Shown piece after piece: positions 10,382-19,378 of a DNA stretch of 64,000 nucleotides. Source of the stretch: Gemmatimonadaceae bacterium (GTDB lineage Bacteria > Gemmatimonadota > Gemmatimonadetes > Gemmatimonadales > Gemmatimonadaceae); the NCBI GenBank assembly GCA_020852815.1, contig JADZAN010000046.1, forward strand, positions 186,001 through 250,000, written 5' to 3'. Every line of letters begins with the position of its first letter. The stretch's first letter is position 1. The position numbers and the translations under genes are program-made. The notes beneath the pieces were generated by a model, which searched no databases, was not told where the DNA came from, and saw only the letters and a list, made by a program, of their open reading frames with translations.

Positions 10382-10728
10382 GCGGGGGAAAGATAGCGGT
10401 TGCCCACGCGCGCGCCGAGGTAGGCGGCTGGGCCGGCGAGCAGGGCGGGAAAGACGAGGGTGGCGACGAGCGGTGCCCACCCCGGCAGTTTCATCGAGGT
10501 CGCGAGGGCACCGGCGAATCCTGCCACCGGTCCGCCCCCCACCGCCACCACCGCGAGGTACCCGCCCCACCCGAGCGCCCCGCCAAGCGCGGCGAGCAAC
10601 CCCGGGGTACGGACGTCTCGCATGAGCACCCCGAAGGCCGCCGCCAGGAGGGGAACGATCCACCATCCCACGAGGACGGTGCCTAACGTGATCACGATCG
10701 CGAGAATGAGCGCACGCAGCACGACCAT
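10378..10728 (-). CDS. Small polytopic membrane protein, unrecognised
   Basis: 116 residues, almost entirely hydrophobic, with about four predicted membrane helices separated by short loops (MRDVRTPG after the second). I recognise no family. The ATG is two bases after the penicillin acylase stop, and its own stop overlaps the gcdH start as ATGA, so it is sandwiched in a tightly coupled three-gene unit. Tight coupling and codon use like its neighbours make it a real gene. It could be a membrane accessory of either neighbour; nothing in the sequence shows which. Confidence 0.7.
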   Translation of the reverse strand: MVVLRALILAIVITLGTVLVGWWIVPLLAAAFGVLMRDVRTPGLLAALGGALGWGGYLAVVAVGGGPVAGFAGALATSMKLPGWAPLVATLVFPALLAGPAAYLGARVGNRYLSPA

Positions 10729-10730
10729 GG

Positions 10731-13229
10731 TCAGCGCCCTCCCGGCGTGAGGGTGAGGCGAGCCGTCAGCTGCGATGGCGAGAGCGAGTCCGGCGCCGCC
10801 GGGACGGTCGCGAGCTCCAGGTCGCCGTCGCGCCAGAAACGCAAACGGTCGGCGTAACGCGGCGAGGCCGGATTCCCGCTCTGCCCGCCAGGATACGTCA
10901 CCATCGCCCGCACCGTGGGGCCCAGCTCGACGACCATGCGCCAGCTCGCCCCGAAGCCGCCATTCCCCACCGACGGGTTGAGCGTCCCGCGCCCTCCCTG
11001 CACCGCGAGGTCGCGCGCCGAGAAACCTTCCAACCCCAGCAGATGATTCACCTGCGCCGTCGTCTGTGCCGCCGTCCCCCACGCCCACTTCCCCGCCGCG
11101 GGCAGGCCGTTGCGCGCGACGAGCGTGTCGTATGCCGCGGCGAGCGCGCCGGCCAGGATCGCGTCGCGGTCCTCGACCACGCCGCGCGTCGTGCGGTTGT
11201 CCCACCAGGCGTTCGTGGAATCGCTCATCATCGCCAGGAGCACCGCCGAACTCGGCGTCGCCACGCGCACTGTGTCGCCCGCGGGAACGAGTTCGTCGAA
11301 GGTCCGCCGCACGACCTGCGAGAGCGCCTGCTCGAACAGGATCGCCCCGGTGTTGCCAACGCGATAGCGACGGTCCCAGGCGCCAAGGATCGAGTCGGCC
11401 GCGGCGAGCGATGGGGGCGCACCGGCGCGGGCCGTGGCGACGGCAGCCGCATTCCGCAGGTAGGTCACGAACCAGTCGGCGCGCACGCTCCCCGGGTCGG
11501 TCTGGAAGCGGCGCATGTCGTCCATGGAAACCTGTGGCGTGGCGCGCAGCAGCCGGTTGATCTGCAGCGCGCGCCATGGCTCGAAGGCCCAGTCGAAGCC
11601 GAGATACGCCGGCGCCTGCTGCGGATCCATAGGCTCCTGATTGGCCGAGGCCAGGAACCCCTGCGCCGGGTTCATCGCCTGCGGGTACTGCGACACGGGC
11701 CAGTAGCCGGTCCAGTCGCTGGCCGCGGTGGAGCCGTCGAAGATGGTGAGCCCGTCGCTCCCCGCCGGGCGCAACGGATAGTGCCCCGTGGAGCGGATGG
11801 CAATGTTCCCGCTGCGATCGGCGACGACGACGTTCTGCGCCGGCGAGAAGTAGTCGCGGGCAAAGGCCTCGAGGAAGTCGGCGACCGTCGTGGTGTGCTG
11901 CGCGTTGAAGAACGCCGACGCGAGATCGGTGGGTTCGTTCACGGTCCAGCGCATCGAGACCCAGTCCTTCTCCAGCCGGTGCATGGGCCCGCGATGCGTG
12001 TAGCGCACGGTGTCGACGCGCAACACCTCGCCGCGCTTCCCGCGATACACCTCCTCGCGCTGCTCGACCTCCTTCCACACGTCGTCGACGAGGTACTTCG
12101 TAGGGCGCACCTGGTCGTCGACCGTTTCGCGATAGAAGTCGAGAACGTCGGCGCCGGTATTGGTGAGCGACCAGGCCAGGTCGCGCGTGAAGCCGATGAC
12201 GATCCCCGGCGACCCCGGAATCGTGACCCCGTACACGTCCAGCTTGCCCGGCACGACGAGGTGCGCCTCGTACCAGATGCTGGGAAGGGTTAGTCCCAGG
12301 TGCGGATCGCCGGCAAGGATGGGATGCCCGCTCTTGCTGCGCGAGCCGCTCACGACCCAGTTGTTCGACGCGAAGATGGACGACACCTCGGCGTCCTGCT
12401 GCGCGGTGCCCGAGGAGGGGAGGAGGTCGAGGAGAGCCAGCGCGCCGCTGTCGACGGCGCCGGCAGGGGGAACGTGCACCGCGTCGATGCGCGGTTGCCC
12501 GCTCCCGTTAGGCTGGATCGGCTCCTGGATGGGCGTGTGCGCGGGAAAGAGCGCACGCGCCGCCGCATCGCCCACCAGCGCGCGTGCGGCCAGCCGCTGC
12601 CGCTCGCCGTCGAGGTGGGCGAGCGTCCACCCCATGCGCGCATACAGGTGCAGCGAGTTGATGGGCGCCCAGCGCGCCGGCTGCCGGCCGAGCAGCTTGT
12701 ACTCCACCGGCCACTCGGCGGGCGATGCATGATCGATGTAGGCGTTGACCCCCTCCGCATACGCCTCGAGCAGCCGCCGCCCGAGCGACCCGTTGGCGAG
12801 CGCGGCCAGCTTCTGCTCGGCCCCGCGCGCCATGCCGAGGGCGCGCGGTTCGCTGTCGGCGCGTATGGCGGCCTTGCCCACCAGTTCCGTGAGCGTTCCG
12901 GCGCCGGCGCGCGCCTGCAACTCGAGCTGGAACAGGCGGTCGCGCGCCACCACGTAGCCCAAAGCGCGGATTGCGTCTTCCTCGGTGGCGGCAAAGATGT
13001 GCGGGACGCCACGCTGGTCGTAGCGCACGTCGACCTTGCCGGTGAGACCGGGGAGCGCCGCCGTGGCACTATCGGGGAGCGTCGTGTACGCCGCCGCCCC
13101 CCATGCGCCGCGGACCGGGTCGAGGAAGGGGCCGAGCGGGGGGAGCGGTCCGGCGCCGAACTTCCCGATGTAGACGGTGCCGGCCAGGAGGAGCGCCGCG
13201 AAGACGCTGGCAAGGGGGCGAAGTCGCAT
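10731..13229 (-). CDS. Penicillin acylase family protein (Ntn hydrolase, S45)
   Basis: 832 residues with an N-terminal signal peptide or anchor. Family landmarks: DVRYDQRGVPHIFA near 65 (start of the alpha chain), then FASNNWVVSG, where Ser288 would be the N-terminal nucleophile exposed by autoproteolysis, and ILAGDPHLGLTLPSIWYE right after, characteristic of S45 beta chains. The length fits a precursor of alpha chain, spacer and beta chain. It acts in the periplasm. Substrates in this family include beta-lactam side chains and acyl-homoserine lactones; which applies cannot be told here. First gene of the coupled unit with the membrane protein and gcdH. Confidence 0.92.
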   Translation of the reverse strand: MRLRPLASVFAALLLAGTVYIGKFGAGPLPPLGPFLDPVRGAWGAAAYTTLPDSATAALPGLTGKVDVRYDQRGVPHIFAATEEDAIRALGYVVARDRLFQLELQARAGAGTLTELVGKAAIRADSEPRALGMARGAEQKLAALANGSLGRRLLEAYAEGVNAYIDHASPAEWPVEYKLLGRQPARWAPINSLHLYARMGWTLAHLDGERQRLAARALVGDAAARALFPAHTPIQEPIQPNGSGQPRIDAVHVPPAGAVDSGALALLDLLPSSGTAQQDAEVSSIFASNNWVVSGSRSKSGHPILAGDPHLGLTLPSIWYEAHLVVPGKLDVYGVTIPGSPGIVIGFTRDLAWSLTNTGADVLDFYRETVDDQVRPTKYLVDDVWKEVEQREEVYRGKRGEVLRVDTVRYTHRGPMHRLEKDWVSMRWTVNEPTDLASAFFNAQHTTTVADFLEAFARDYFSPAQNVVVADRSGNIAIRSTGHYPLRPAGSDGLTIFDGSTAASDWTGYWPVSQYPQAMNPAQGFLASANQEPMDPQQAPAYLGFDWAFEPWRALQINRLLRATPQVSMDDMRRFQTDPGSVRADWFVTYLRNAAAVATARAGAPPSLAAADSILGAWDRRYRVGNTGAILFEQALSQVVRRTFDELVPAGDTVRVATPSSAVLLAMMSDSTNAWWDNRTTRGVVEDRDAILAGALAAAYDTLVARNGLPAAGKWAWGTAAQTTAQVNHLLGLEGFSARDLAVQGGRGTLNPSVGNGGFGASWRMVVELGPTVRAMVTYPGGQSGNPASPRYADRLRFWRDGDLELATVPAAPDSLSPSQLTARLTLTPGGR

Positions 13230-13332
13230 GCCGGGAAGCTAGCGCTCCCTGCCGGGGCCGGTAGGCGCACGCCGACCGTCGCATGCACGGCGTCGCCTGC
13301 TGCTGCGGCTACGGCGGCAACTATGGCAGCAA

Positions 13333-14079
13333 CTACGGCTGCAACGCGCGCTTGGCACGAGGCGTCGTCCCCACCTCGGCCGCCTTGCGACGAAACGCTG
13401 CGCCGTGGTCGATGGGGTAGCCGCTCTCTTCCTGCCACTGGTGCACCATCTCATGCAGGAGCGTGTCGGTCGCTTGCGCCCAACCATCGCGACGGATGTG
13501 GCGTCTGGAGATGGCGATCTCGGCGCCGGCTGGGTGCGACCGTGCCGGCGCGTAATGCCCGAGCCGCGACTTCATGCGGCGCGAGACGGTGACCGTGATG
13601 GTGCGCAGCGCTCCGCCAAAGTGCAGGGCGTTCAGGCGCGCGTGTTCGCGACGCAGTCGCACGGCCATGGCGTCGTCGTCCGGATGCAGCGGGGTGCGCC
13701 GTGGCGGACGCGGCGCGGCGTCGCGGTGGATGGGATGGGTGAGGATGATCCGCTTGGCGGCGAGGCGGGCCGCGCCGCGCGCCGTGACGAAGACGGCAAT
13801 GGCGCGCACGACGTCGTCGGGAGCGGTGGCGAAGCCTTGCTGCACGCGCAGGGTGCCGGCGCGGAAGGAGACGAGCGTCGTGCGGTTTCGGGTGAGGCGG
13901 AGCGTCTGGATGCCGGTCATGCCGAAGGCACGCAGGCGATGGAGGAGGAGGTCGGCGGCGTGGGGGGAGGGGCGGGTGGGGGGGGTGGGGGTGGGGCTTG
14001 AGGGCGCGGGGGTGGGGGTGGCGCTGGGGCCCCCCCCCGACCACAACATCGCTCCCGCCCCCTCACCCTCCCTCACCAT
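13333..14079 (-). CDS. SprT-like zinc metallopeptidase-type protein
   Basis: About 248 residues. The C-terminal half is SprT-like: HEMVHQWQEESGYPIDHG near 208-225 gives the HExxH zinc site with a following His, then a basic C-terminus. The N-terminal region is Pro/Thr/Ser-rich and encoded by a long G-tract on the opposite strand, so the true start is uncertain (ATG 14079, 14049 or 13920). SprT-like domains occur in proteases acting on DNA-protein crosslinks and in uncharacterised bacterial homologues. It stands between two unrelated minus-strand genes. Confidence 0.72.
   Translation of the reverse strand: MVREGEGAGAMLWSGGGPSATPTPAPSSPTPTPPTRPSPHAADLLLHRLRAFGMTGIQTLRLTRNRTTLVSFRAGTLRVQQGFATAPDDVVRAIAVFVTARGAARLAAKRIILTHPIHRDAAPRPPRRTPLHPDDDAMAVRLRREHARLNALHFGGALRTITVTVSRRMKSRLGHYAPARSHPAGAEIAISRRHIRRDGWAQATDTLLHEMVHQWQEESGYPIDHGAAFRRKAAEVGTTPRAKRALQP
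13961..14030 (+). repeat. Long G-tract region with multiple runs of 3-8 guanines
   Basis: The plus strand has many G-runs separated by one to a few bases and ends in nine cytosines. It satisfies the simple four-run G-quadruplex pattern several times over. It lies across the 5' part of the SprT-like gene and encodes its Pro/Thr-rich segment on the minus strand, so the mRNA itself is C-rich and the quadruplex, if formed, would be on the non-transcribed (plus) DNA strand. Confidence 0.7.
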
Positions 14080-14312
14080 TCCATTCCGCGTTGTACCAGA
14101 AACGCCCCGACGCCTCCGCGCTCCCCGCCCGAGCGCCTCTCCGCCCTTTCCCGCGCGCCGATCATCAACTGGCGCGCTACCCTCACCACGACGCTCACCA
14201 TCTCGTCCACCTCCGCGCCCTCCACGCGTACCACCGCCCGCCCCACCGCCGCGACGCCCCCCGTCGCCAGCAGTCGGCCCCAGAGCAAGCTCCAACTGCT
14301 CGGCCAAAGCGC

Positions 14313-15158
14313 TCAGGCCGAGTCGTGTGAGGAGCGCGCGAAGCACTTCGAGGGGCCTGGTGAGAAGGTCCGGTCGGCCGAGGACCAGATGTGCGTCACG
14401 ATGCAGATCTCCGCAGCCGTTATGGTGATGACGTTTAGGCTCGACGGGCGGCCGCCGCGCGACCGGTTCGACACCGTCCCCGCGGTCGAGATCACGGTCC
14501 CCTTCCGCGTGTGCTCGATGTAGTGGATCGCCTCCTGGTGATCGTGCCCGCACAGCACGAGGTCGACGCCGATCTGCGCAAAGGCGCCGAGGATCTGCTT
14601 CGTGTGCTTGAGGCCGTGCCGCTGGGAAAGCTCCCCCTTTACCGGGTTGTGGTGCATCACGATCACGCGGGCGTCACCGCTGGGTGAGGCGTCGAACTCG
14701 CGACGCGCTCTCTCGATCTGCGGCTTGCGCAGGTCGCCGATGATCGAGATGTCGCGCACGTTCCAGGTGAGGGTGCGCGCGTGCACGCCCTGCGAGGTGT
14801 TGAGCCCCACCACCGTAGCCCCCGCGACGCGCAGCACGGGCTCCAGGTCGCGGTCGATGTACTGCCGGTAGCGCGTGTACATCCGCTCGGCACCCCGCAG
14901 GTGCAACGGCGACTCCCACCAGGCCACGTCGTGGTTGCCGGGAACGCACAGCACCTTGCTCACGCGGCGCGCGTCGCGGATGAAGGCGGCCGCGCGCTGG
15001 AACTCGCCCGAGCGCGAGCGCTGCGACACGTCGCCCGAGATCGCCACCACGTCGTAGCGCTCCGCCTGGATCTGCGCCTCGATGGCGTCGATCTGCGCCG
15101 GGACGGCGGGGCGCCCGAAGTGCAGGTCGGAGACGTGGAGCAGCCGCACGTTGGACAT
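14313..15158 (-). CDS. Metallophosphoesterase (calcineurin-like, class III cyclase/PDE type)
   Basis: 281 residues. All metal-binding blocks are present in order: DLHFG near residue 10, GDVS near 47, GNHD near 80, HHNP near 170 and GHDH near 203. Two metal ions would be bound for phosphodiester or phosphomonoester hydrolysis in the cytoplasm; no signal peptide is seen. I chose the ATG at 15158 (MSNVRLLHVSDLHFG); a GTG at 15188 is possible. It follows the isocitrate dehydrogenase gene by 33 bases and may be cotranscribed. Substrate unknown; cyclic nucleotide hydrolysis is one possibility for this subgroup. Confidence 0.88.
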   Translation of the reverse strand: MSNVRLLHVSDLHFGRPAVPAQIDAIEAQIQAERYDVVAISGDVSQRSRSGEFQRAAAFIRDARRVSKVLCVPGNHDVAWWESPLHLRGAERMYTRYRQYIDRDLEPVLRVAGATVVGLNTSQGVHARTLTWNVRDISIIGDLRKPQIERARREFDASPSGDARVIVMHHNPVKGELSQRHGLKHTKQILGAFAQIGVDLVLCGHDHQEAIHYIEHTRKGTVISTAGTVSNRSRGGRPSSLNVITITAAEICIVTHIWSSADRTFSPGPSKCFARSSHDSA

Positions 15159-15191
15159 GGCGCCACGGGATGCCGAGGGGAGCGACACGCG

Positions 15192-16211
15192 TTAGGCAGT
15201 CAACCGGGCGATGACCGCGTCGGCAAACTGCCGCGTCCCCGCACTCCCCCCCAGGTCGCGCGTGACGGTCTTCCCCTCGCGCAGCGTCATCTCCACCGCC
15301 TCCTGGATGCGGCGACCCAGCGACGCATGCCCCACGTGCTCCAGCATCAGGCAGGCGGCAAAGGTGAGCGCGCTGGGGTTGGCAATCCCCTGCCCGGCAA
15401 TGTCGGGCGCCGTCCCGTGCACCGCCTCGAAGATCGCCGCCCCGGCACCGATGTTGGCGCCGGGCGCGAGTCCCAGCCCCCCCACCAAGCCCGACACCAG
15501 GTCCGAGAGGATGTCGCCAAACAGGTTCGTCGTCACGATCACGTCGAACTGCTCCGGCCTGATCACCAACTGCATGGCGCAGGCGTCGATGATGCGCTCG
15601 TCGTATTGCACGCGCCCCTCGTACTCCTTGGCGATCTGCTGCCCCACCGACCGGAACAGCCCCTGCGAAAACTTGAGGATGTTCGCCTTGTGCACGAGCG
15701 TCAGCTTCCGTCGCCCGTGCGCCAGCGCGTACTCGAAGGCATAGCGAATCACCCGCTCCGAGCCCAGGCGCGTGATGAGCGCGATCGACTCGGCGGCCGC
15801 CTTCTCGTCCTCGCCGATCTTGATGTAGTGCTCGAGCCCAGCGTACAACCCCTCGGTGTTCTCGCGCACCAGCACGATATCGACCTTGTCGAATCGCCCG
15901 CCGCGCAGGATCACGCGCGCCGGCCGCACGTTGGCGTAGAGGTCGAACGTCTTCCGCATCGCGACGTTCACCGACCGATAGCCGTCGCCCACCGGCGTCT
16001 CGAGCGGCCCCTTGAGCGCCAGGCGCGTGCGCTTGATCGACTCGAGCGTCGCGTCAGGCATCGGGTTGTTGAGCGCCTGCACGGCCGCCATCCCGGCCAG
16101 CTGGCGATCGAACGCGAAGGGCGCCCCCGCGGCCTCGAGGATGCGAACCGTCGCGTCGGTGATGTCGGGTCCGATGCCGTCGCCCGGGATCAGCGTGCAG
16201 GGAATCGTCAT
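15192..16211 (-). CDS. Isocitrate/isopropylmalate dehydrogenase family, NAD-isocitrate dehydrogenase-like
   Basis: 339 residues. The N-terminus (TLIPGDGIGPDI) is common to the beta-decarboxylating dehydrogenases. LKGPLETPVGDGYRSVNVAM and KTFDLYANVRPAR match the homo-oligomeric NAD-IDH group, where the Ser in the phosphate-binding loop binds the isocitrate gamma-carboxylate; LeuB has a different loop. ENTEGLYAG, the VTTNLFGDILSD metal site and the HGTAPDIAGQGIANPSA cofactor loop follow. It would convert isocitrate to 2-oxoglutarate in the TCA cycle. The stop TAA lies inside a GCCTAACG octamer. A homoisocitrate or tartrate dehydrogenase is less likely. Confidence 0.85.
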   Translation of the reverse strand: MTIPCTLIPGDGIGPDITDATVRILEAAGAPFAFDRQLAGMAAVQALNNPMPDATLESIKRTRLALKGPLETPVGDGYRSVNVAMRKTFDLYANVRPARVILRGGRFDKVDIVLVRENTEGLYAGLEHYIKIGEDEKAAAESIALITRLGSERVIRYAFEYALAHGRRKLTLVHKANILKFSQGLFRSVGQQIAKEYEGRVQYDERIIDACAMQLVIRPEQFDVIVTTNLFGDILSDLVSGLVGGLGLAPGANIGAGAAIFEAVHGTAPDIAGQGIANPSALTFAACLMLEHVGHASLGRRIQEAVEMTLREGKTVTRDLGGSAGTRQFADAVIARLTA

Positions 16212-16298
16212 GGCTGGAGAGAGTGCGTGAGGGAATGCGCGTGCCGACAAAAGCGTGACAGCGGTGTGGCGAACATCGGCGCGGCGCTCAGTCGCCGG

Positions 16299-17105
16299 TC
16301 ACGTGCGTGGAACCACGAGATCGGCCACGCGACGCACCAGCGACCCCAGGACACCGGGGGCGTACGACGGTAGCGCTTCACCGGCCACTTCACCGGCCCA
16401 CACCACGCGCGAGCCGCGTGCATCGACCACGGCAACCTGCAGCACCGCGCGCCCAGTCGTCGCATTCGGCGTCTGCTCGATGCGCAGCTCGAGCGGAATG
16501 AAGGCGTAGCGCGCGTCGCTCACGCCGGCCAGCGACCGCAACTGCGAGGCGAACGGCTCGCTCAGCATGTCCTCCGGCTTGCGCAGCACCGCGCGCACCG
16601 GGGCAAGCGCCCGAATCGTGGCCGGGTCGGTCACATACGTCGGGTTGCGCCTGGCCGCGCGCTGCATGGCGGGGGGAAAGACCCACTGGTTCGCCAGCCC
16701 GCGCTCGCCGAGTGCGGCCTCGAGTCCAGCGTCGAGCGATGCCAGCAGGACCTTCTCCCCGCCAGCGTTCGTCCGCCAGCCGAGCGGGTCGGCAGCCGCG
16801 ACGCCCTGCGCCGGGAAGACGATGAGCTTCTGCGCCGCGAATCGTGACAGGACGCCGGCCGCTCCTTGCTGTGCGCCGCCCTGTTGCGGAGCACCCTGTT
16901 GCGCGCCGCCCTGTTGCGCAGCGCCCTGCGGCGCCGCGTCTGCCGGGCGTGTGGCGGCGGGCGTTGCTGACGGCAGCGCATTGGTCGCGGGTGCGCGATG
17001 TCCAGCGCCACACGCGGTGGCGGCGACCAGCGAACCAAGCGAGAGGAGCGTTGACACGGCGACCATGGGTCTGGACAAGCTAATCGCCCCGAGTCCGGGT
17101 CGCAT
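16299..17105 (-). CDS. Putative lipoprotein with Gln-Gln-Gly repeats
   Basis: 268 residues. Signal-like hydrophobic segment ending ATAC (lipobox-like Cys near 32), then a low-complexity linker in which Gly-Ala-Gln-Gln units recur five times, encoded by near-identical 15-base DNA repeats at about 16860-16930. The globular remainder (FAAQKLIVFPAQG, then GLANQWVFPP) looks like a periplasmic domain with alternating strands. I do not recognise the family. ATG 17105 and ATG 17066 both fit a signal peptide. It is divergent from cstA across a repeat-bearing gap. Confidence 0.7.
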   Translation of the reverse strand: MRPGLGAISLSRPMVAVSTLLSLGSLVAATACGAGHRAPATNALPSATPAATRPADAAPQGAAQQGGAQQGAPQQGGAQQGAAGVLSRFAAQKLIVFPAQGVAAADPLGWRTNAGGEKVLLASLDAGLEAALGERGLANQWVFPPAMQRAARRNPTYVTDPATIRALAPVRAVLRKPEDMLSEPFASQLRSLAGVSDARYAFIPLELRIEQTPNATTGRAVLQVAVVDARGSRVVWAGEVAGEALPSYAPGVLGSLVRRVADLVVPRT

Positions 17106-17120
17106 CGCGTCGCGGCGGCG

Positions 17121-17190
17121 CGTCGCGGCGCATGGCGGCGCATGGCAGCGCGTGGCAGCGCGTGGCAGCGCGAGGCAGCGCGTGGCGGCG
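17121..17190. repeat. Seven tandem 10-bp degenerate units (consensus CGTGGCAGCG)
   Basis: Seven consecutive 10-bp units read CGTCGCGGCG, CATGGCGGCG, CATGGCAGCG, CGTGGCAGCG twice, CGAGGCAGCG and CGTGGCGGCG. The period equals about one helical turn. The array occupies the divergent intergenic region between the lipoprotein gene and cstA, where both promoters must lie. Confidence 0.8.
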
Positions 17191-17306
17191 CGGCGGGGTG
17201 AGTCACGACGATGATGCGCCGCGTTGACCCCACCCCGCCCTCACTCCAATTTCGTCGCGCGTTTCCCCCCCCCCGAGCCTCCGTCTCCCGCCCCGTCCCC
17301 CTCGTT

Positions 17307-19376
17307 ATGCGCCGACTTTCCACGGTAGTCGCCTGGGTCCTCGTCGCCGCCGGCGGCGCTGGCGCCTTCGCGTTCCTCGCCCTCAACCAGGGCGAGCGCG
17401 TGAGTGCCGCGTGGTTGGTGACCGCGGCCGTCTGCTTCTACGTCGTGGCGTACCGCTTCTACTCGCGCATCATCGCCGCCAACATCTTCGCCCTCGACGC
17501 CAACCGGCGGACACCGGCGGAGCGACTCAACGACGGGCGCGACTTCGTCCCCACCAATCGCTGGGTCGTCTTCGGGCATCACTTCGCCGCGATCGCCGGC
17601 CCTGGCCCGCTTGTGGGCCCGACGCTCGCCGCGCAGTTCGGCTTCCTCCCGGGGGCGCTCTGGATCGTGATCGGGGTGGCGCTGGGTGGCGCGGTGCAGG
17701 ACTTCGTGATCCTCGCCGCCTCCGTCCGCCGCAACGGGAAGTCGCTGGGGCAGATGGCGAAGGAGGAGATCGGGACGGTGGCCGGGATGACGGCGCTCGT
17801 CGCGGTGCTCGGGATCATGATCGTCCTCATCGCGGTCCTCGCCCTCATCGTCGTCAACGCGCTGGGTGAGAGCCCGTGGGGCGTGGTGACGGTGGGGCTG
17901 ACGATCCCGATCGCGCTCGTCATGGGGGGCTACATGCGCTGGATCCGCCCCCACAAGGTTCTCGAGGCGACGGTGATGGGGCTCGTCCTCCTCGTGGTGG
18001 CGCTGTACGTCGGGCGCGGGGTGGCGGAGAACCCGGCGCTGGCGCCGACCTTCACGCTCAGCCGCACGGCGCTGGCCTGGGCGATCATGATCTACGGCTT
18101 CTGCGCCTCGGTGCTCCCGGTGTGGTTGCTGCTGGCGCCGCGCGACTACCTCAGCGCCTTCGTGAAGATCGGCGTCGTGGTGGCGCTGGCGTTAGGCGTG
18201 CTGTTCGTCCTTCCGCCGCTGGAGATGCCGGCCGTCACGCGATTCATTGACGGGACGGGGCCGGTCTTCGCGGGGAAGGTCTTCCCCTTCTGCTTCATCA
18301 CGATTGCCTGCGGCGCGATCTCGGGGTTCCACTCGCTCATCGCATCGGGGACGACCCCCAAGCTCCTCGAGCGCGAGCCCGATGCGCGCTTCATTGGCTA
18401 CGGGGCGATGCTCACGGAGTCGCTGGTCGCCACGCTGGCGCTCATCGCCGCCTGCGTCCTGACCCCGGGGACCTACTTCGCGATCAACGCCCCGCCAGCC
18501 GCAATCGGCGTCACCGCCGAGAGCGCCGCCGTGGCCGTGGCCAACTGGGGCTTCACGCTCGACCCGGTCGAGTTCAAGCAGCTGACGGCCAACGTCGGCG
18601 AAACCAAGCTCCTGTCGCGCACCGGCGGCGCGCCATCACTCGCCGTCGGCATGGCGCACCTCTTCTCCAACGTCCTCGGCGGGTCGACGGCGATGGCGCT
18701 CTGGTACCACTTCGCCATCATGTTCGAGGCGCTCTTCATCCTCACCACGCTCGACGCCGGGACGCGCGTGGGACGGTTCATGCTGCAAGACCTGTTGCGA
18801 CACGTGTATGAACCCCTCGGGCGCGTCGCGTGGTACCCCGCGGTGGTCTTCTCCAGCGCCCTCTTCGTGGCGGCGTGGGGCTACTTCCTCTACCAGGGGG
18901 TCGTCGACCCGTTAGGCGGGATCAACTCGCTCTGGCCGCTGTTCGGGATCGCCAACCAGCTCCTCGCCGTCGTCGCGCTGTGCGTGGGGACAACCGTGAT
19001 CGTGAAGATGGGGAAGAAGGCCTATGCCTGGATCACCCTCCTCCCCCTCACCTGGCTCTTCGTCGTGACCATGACCGCCGGCTCGCTCAAGATCTTCTCC
19101 AGCGATCCCAAGCTCGGCTTCCTCTCGCATGCGCGCATGGTGCAGGACCTCCTCTCGGAGGGAAAGCTCCCCGGAAACGTGAAGTCGGCCGCCGACGCGG
19201 CCCGCCTCATCACCAACGACCGCGTCGACGCCTTCGTCGCCGCCTTCTTCATGATGTCGGTCGTGGTGATCATCGGCGCCTCGGCGTGGGAGTGGATCGC
19301 CGTCGCCTCGGGCCGCAAGGAAGCGCGCAGCACCGAGATCCCCTTCGAGCCGCGCGCCATCGCGGTGGGAGACTGA
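17307..19376 (+). CDS. cstA: Carbon starvation protein CstA family transporter
   Basis: 689 residues, close to E. coli CstA (about 700), with many membrane helices. Family signatures near the N-terminus: YRFYSRIIAANIFALD and NRWVVFGHHFAAIAGPGPLVGPTLAAQ, followed by ALGGAVQDF, and later GFHSLIASGTTPKLL. CstA and its paralogue BtsT import peptides and pyruvate. The ATG at 17307 starts the first helix; the frame is open further upstream but lacks family similarity. An S9 peptidase gene begins three bases after its stop and a YbdD-type gene follows that, so import and hydrolysis are probably coupled. Confidence 0.95.
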   Translation: MRRLSTVVAWVLVAAGGAGAFAFLALNQGERVSAAWLVTAAVCFYVVAYRFYSRIIAANIFALDANRRTPAERLNDGRDFVPTNRWVVFGHHFAAIAGPGPLVGPTLAAQFGFLPGALWIVIGVALGGAVQDFVILAASVRRNGKSLGQMAKEEIGTVAGMTALVAVLGIMIVLIAVLALIVVNALGESPWGVVTVGLTIPIALVMGGYMRWIRPHKVLEATVMGLVLLVVALYVGRGVAENPALAPTFTLSRTALAWAIMIYGFCASVLPVWLLLAPRDYLSAFVKIGVVVALALGVLFVLPPLEMPAVTRFIDGTGPVFAGKVFPFCFITIACGAISGFHSLIASGTTPKLLEREPDARFIGYGAMLTESLVATLALIAACVLTPGTYFAINAPPAAIGVTAESAAVAVANWGFTLDPVEFKQLTANVGETKLLSRTGGAPSLAVGMAHLFSNVLGGSTAMALWYHFAIMFEALFILTTLDAGTRVGRFMLQDLLRHVYEPLGRVAWYPAVVFSSALFVAAWGYFLYQGVVDPLGGINSLWPLFGIANQLLAVVALCVGTTVIVKMGKKAYAWITLLPLTWLFVVTMTAGSLKIFSSDPKLGFLSHARMVQDLLSEGKLPGNVKSAADAARLITNDRVDAFVAAFFMMSVVVIIGASAWEWIAVASGRKEARSTEIPFEPRAIAVGD

Positions 19377-19378
19377 GC

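Noticed and set aside
14080-14312. Short minus-strand gene of about 70 codons between the SprT-like and metallophosphoesterase genes
   Set aside because: No recognisable motif or ribosome site, and it overlaps the SprT-like start region; treated as non-coding.
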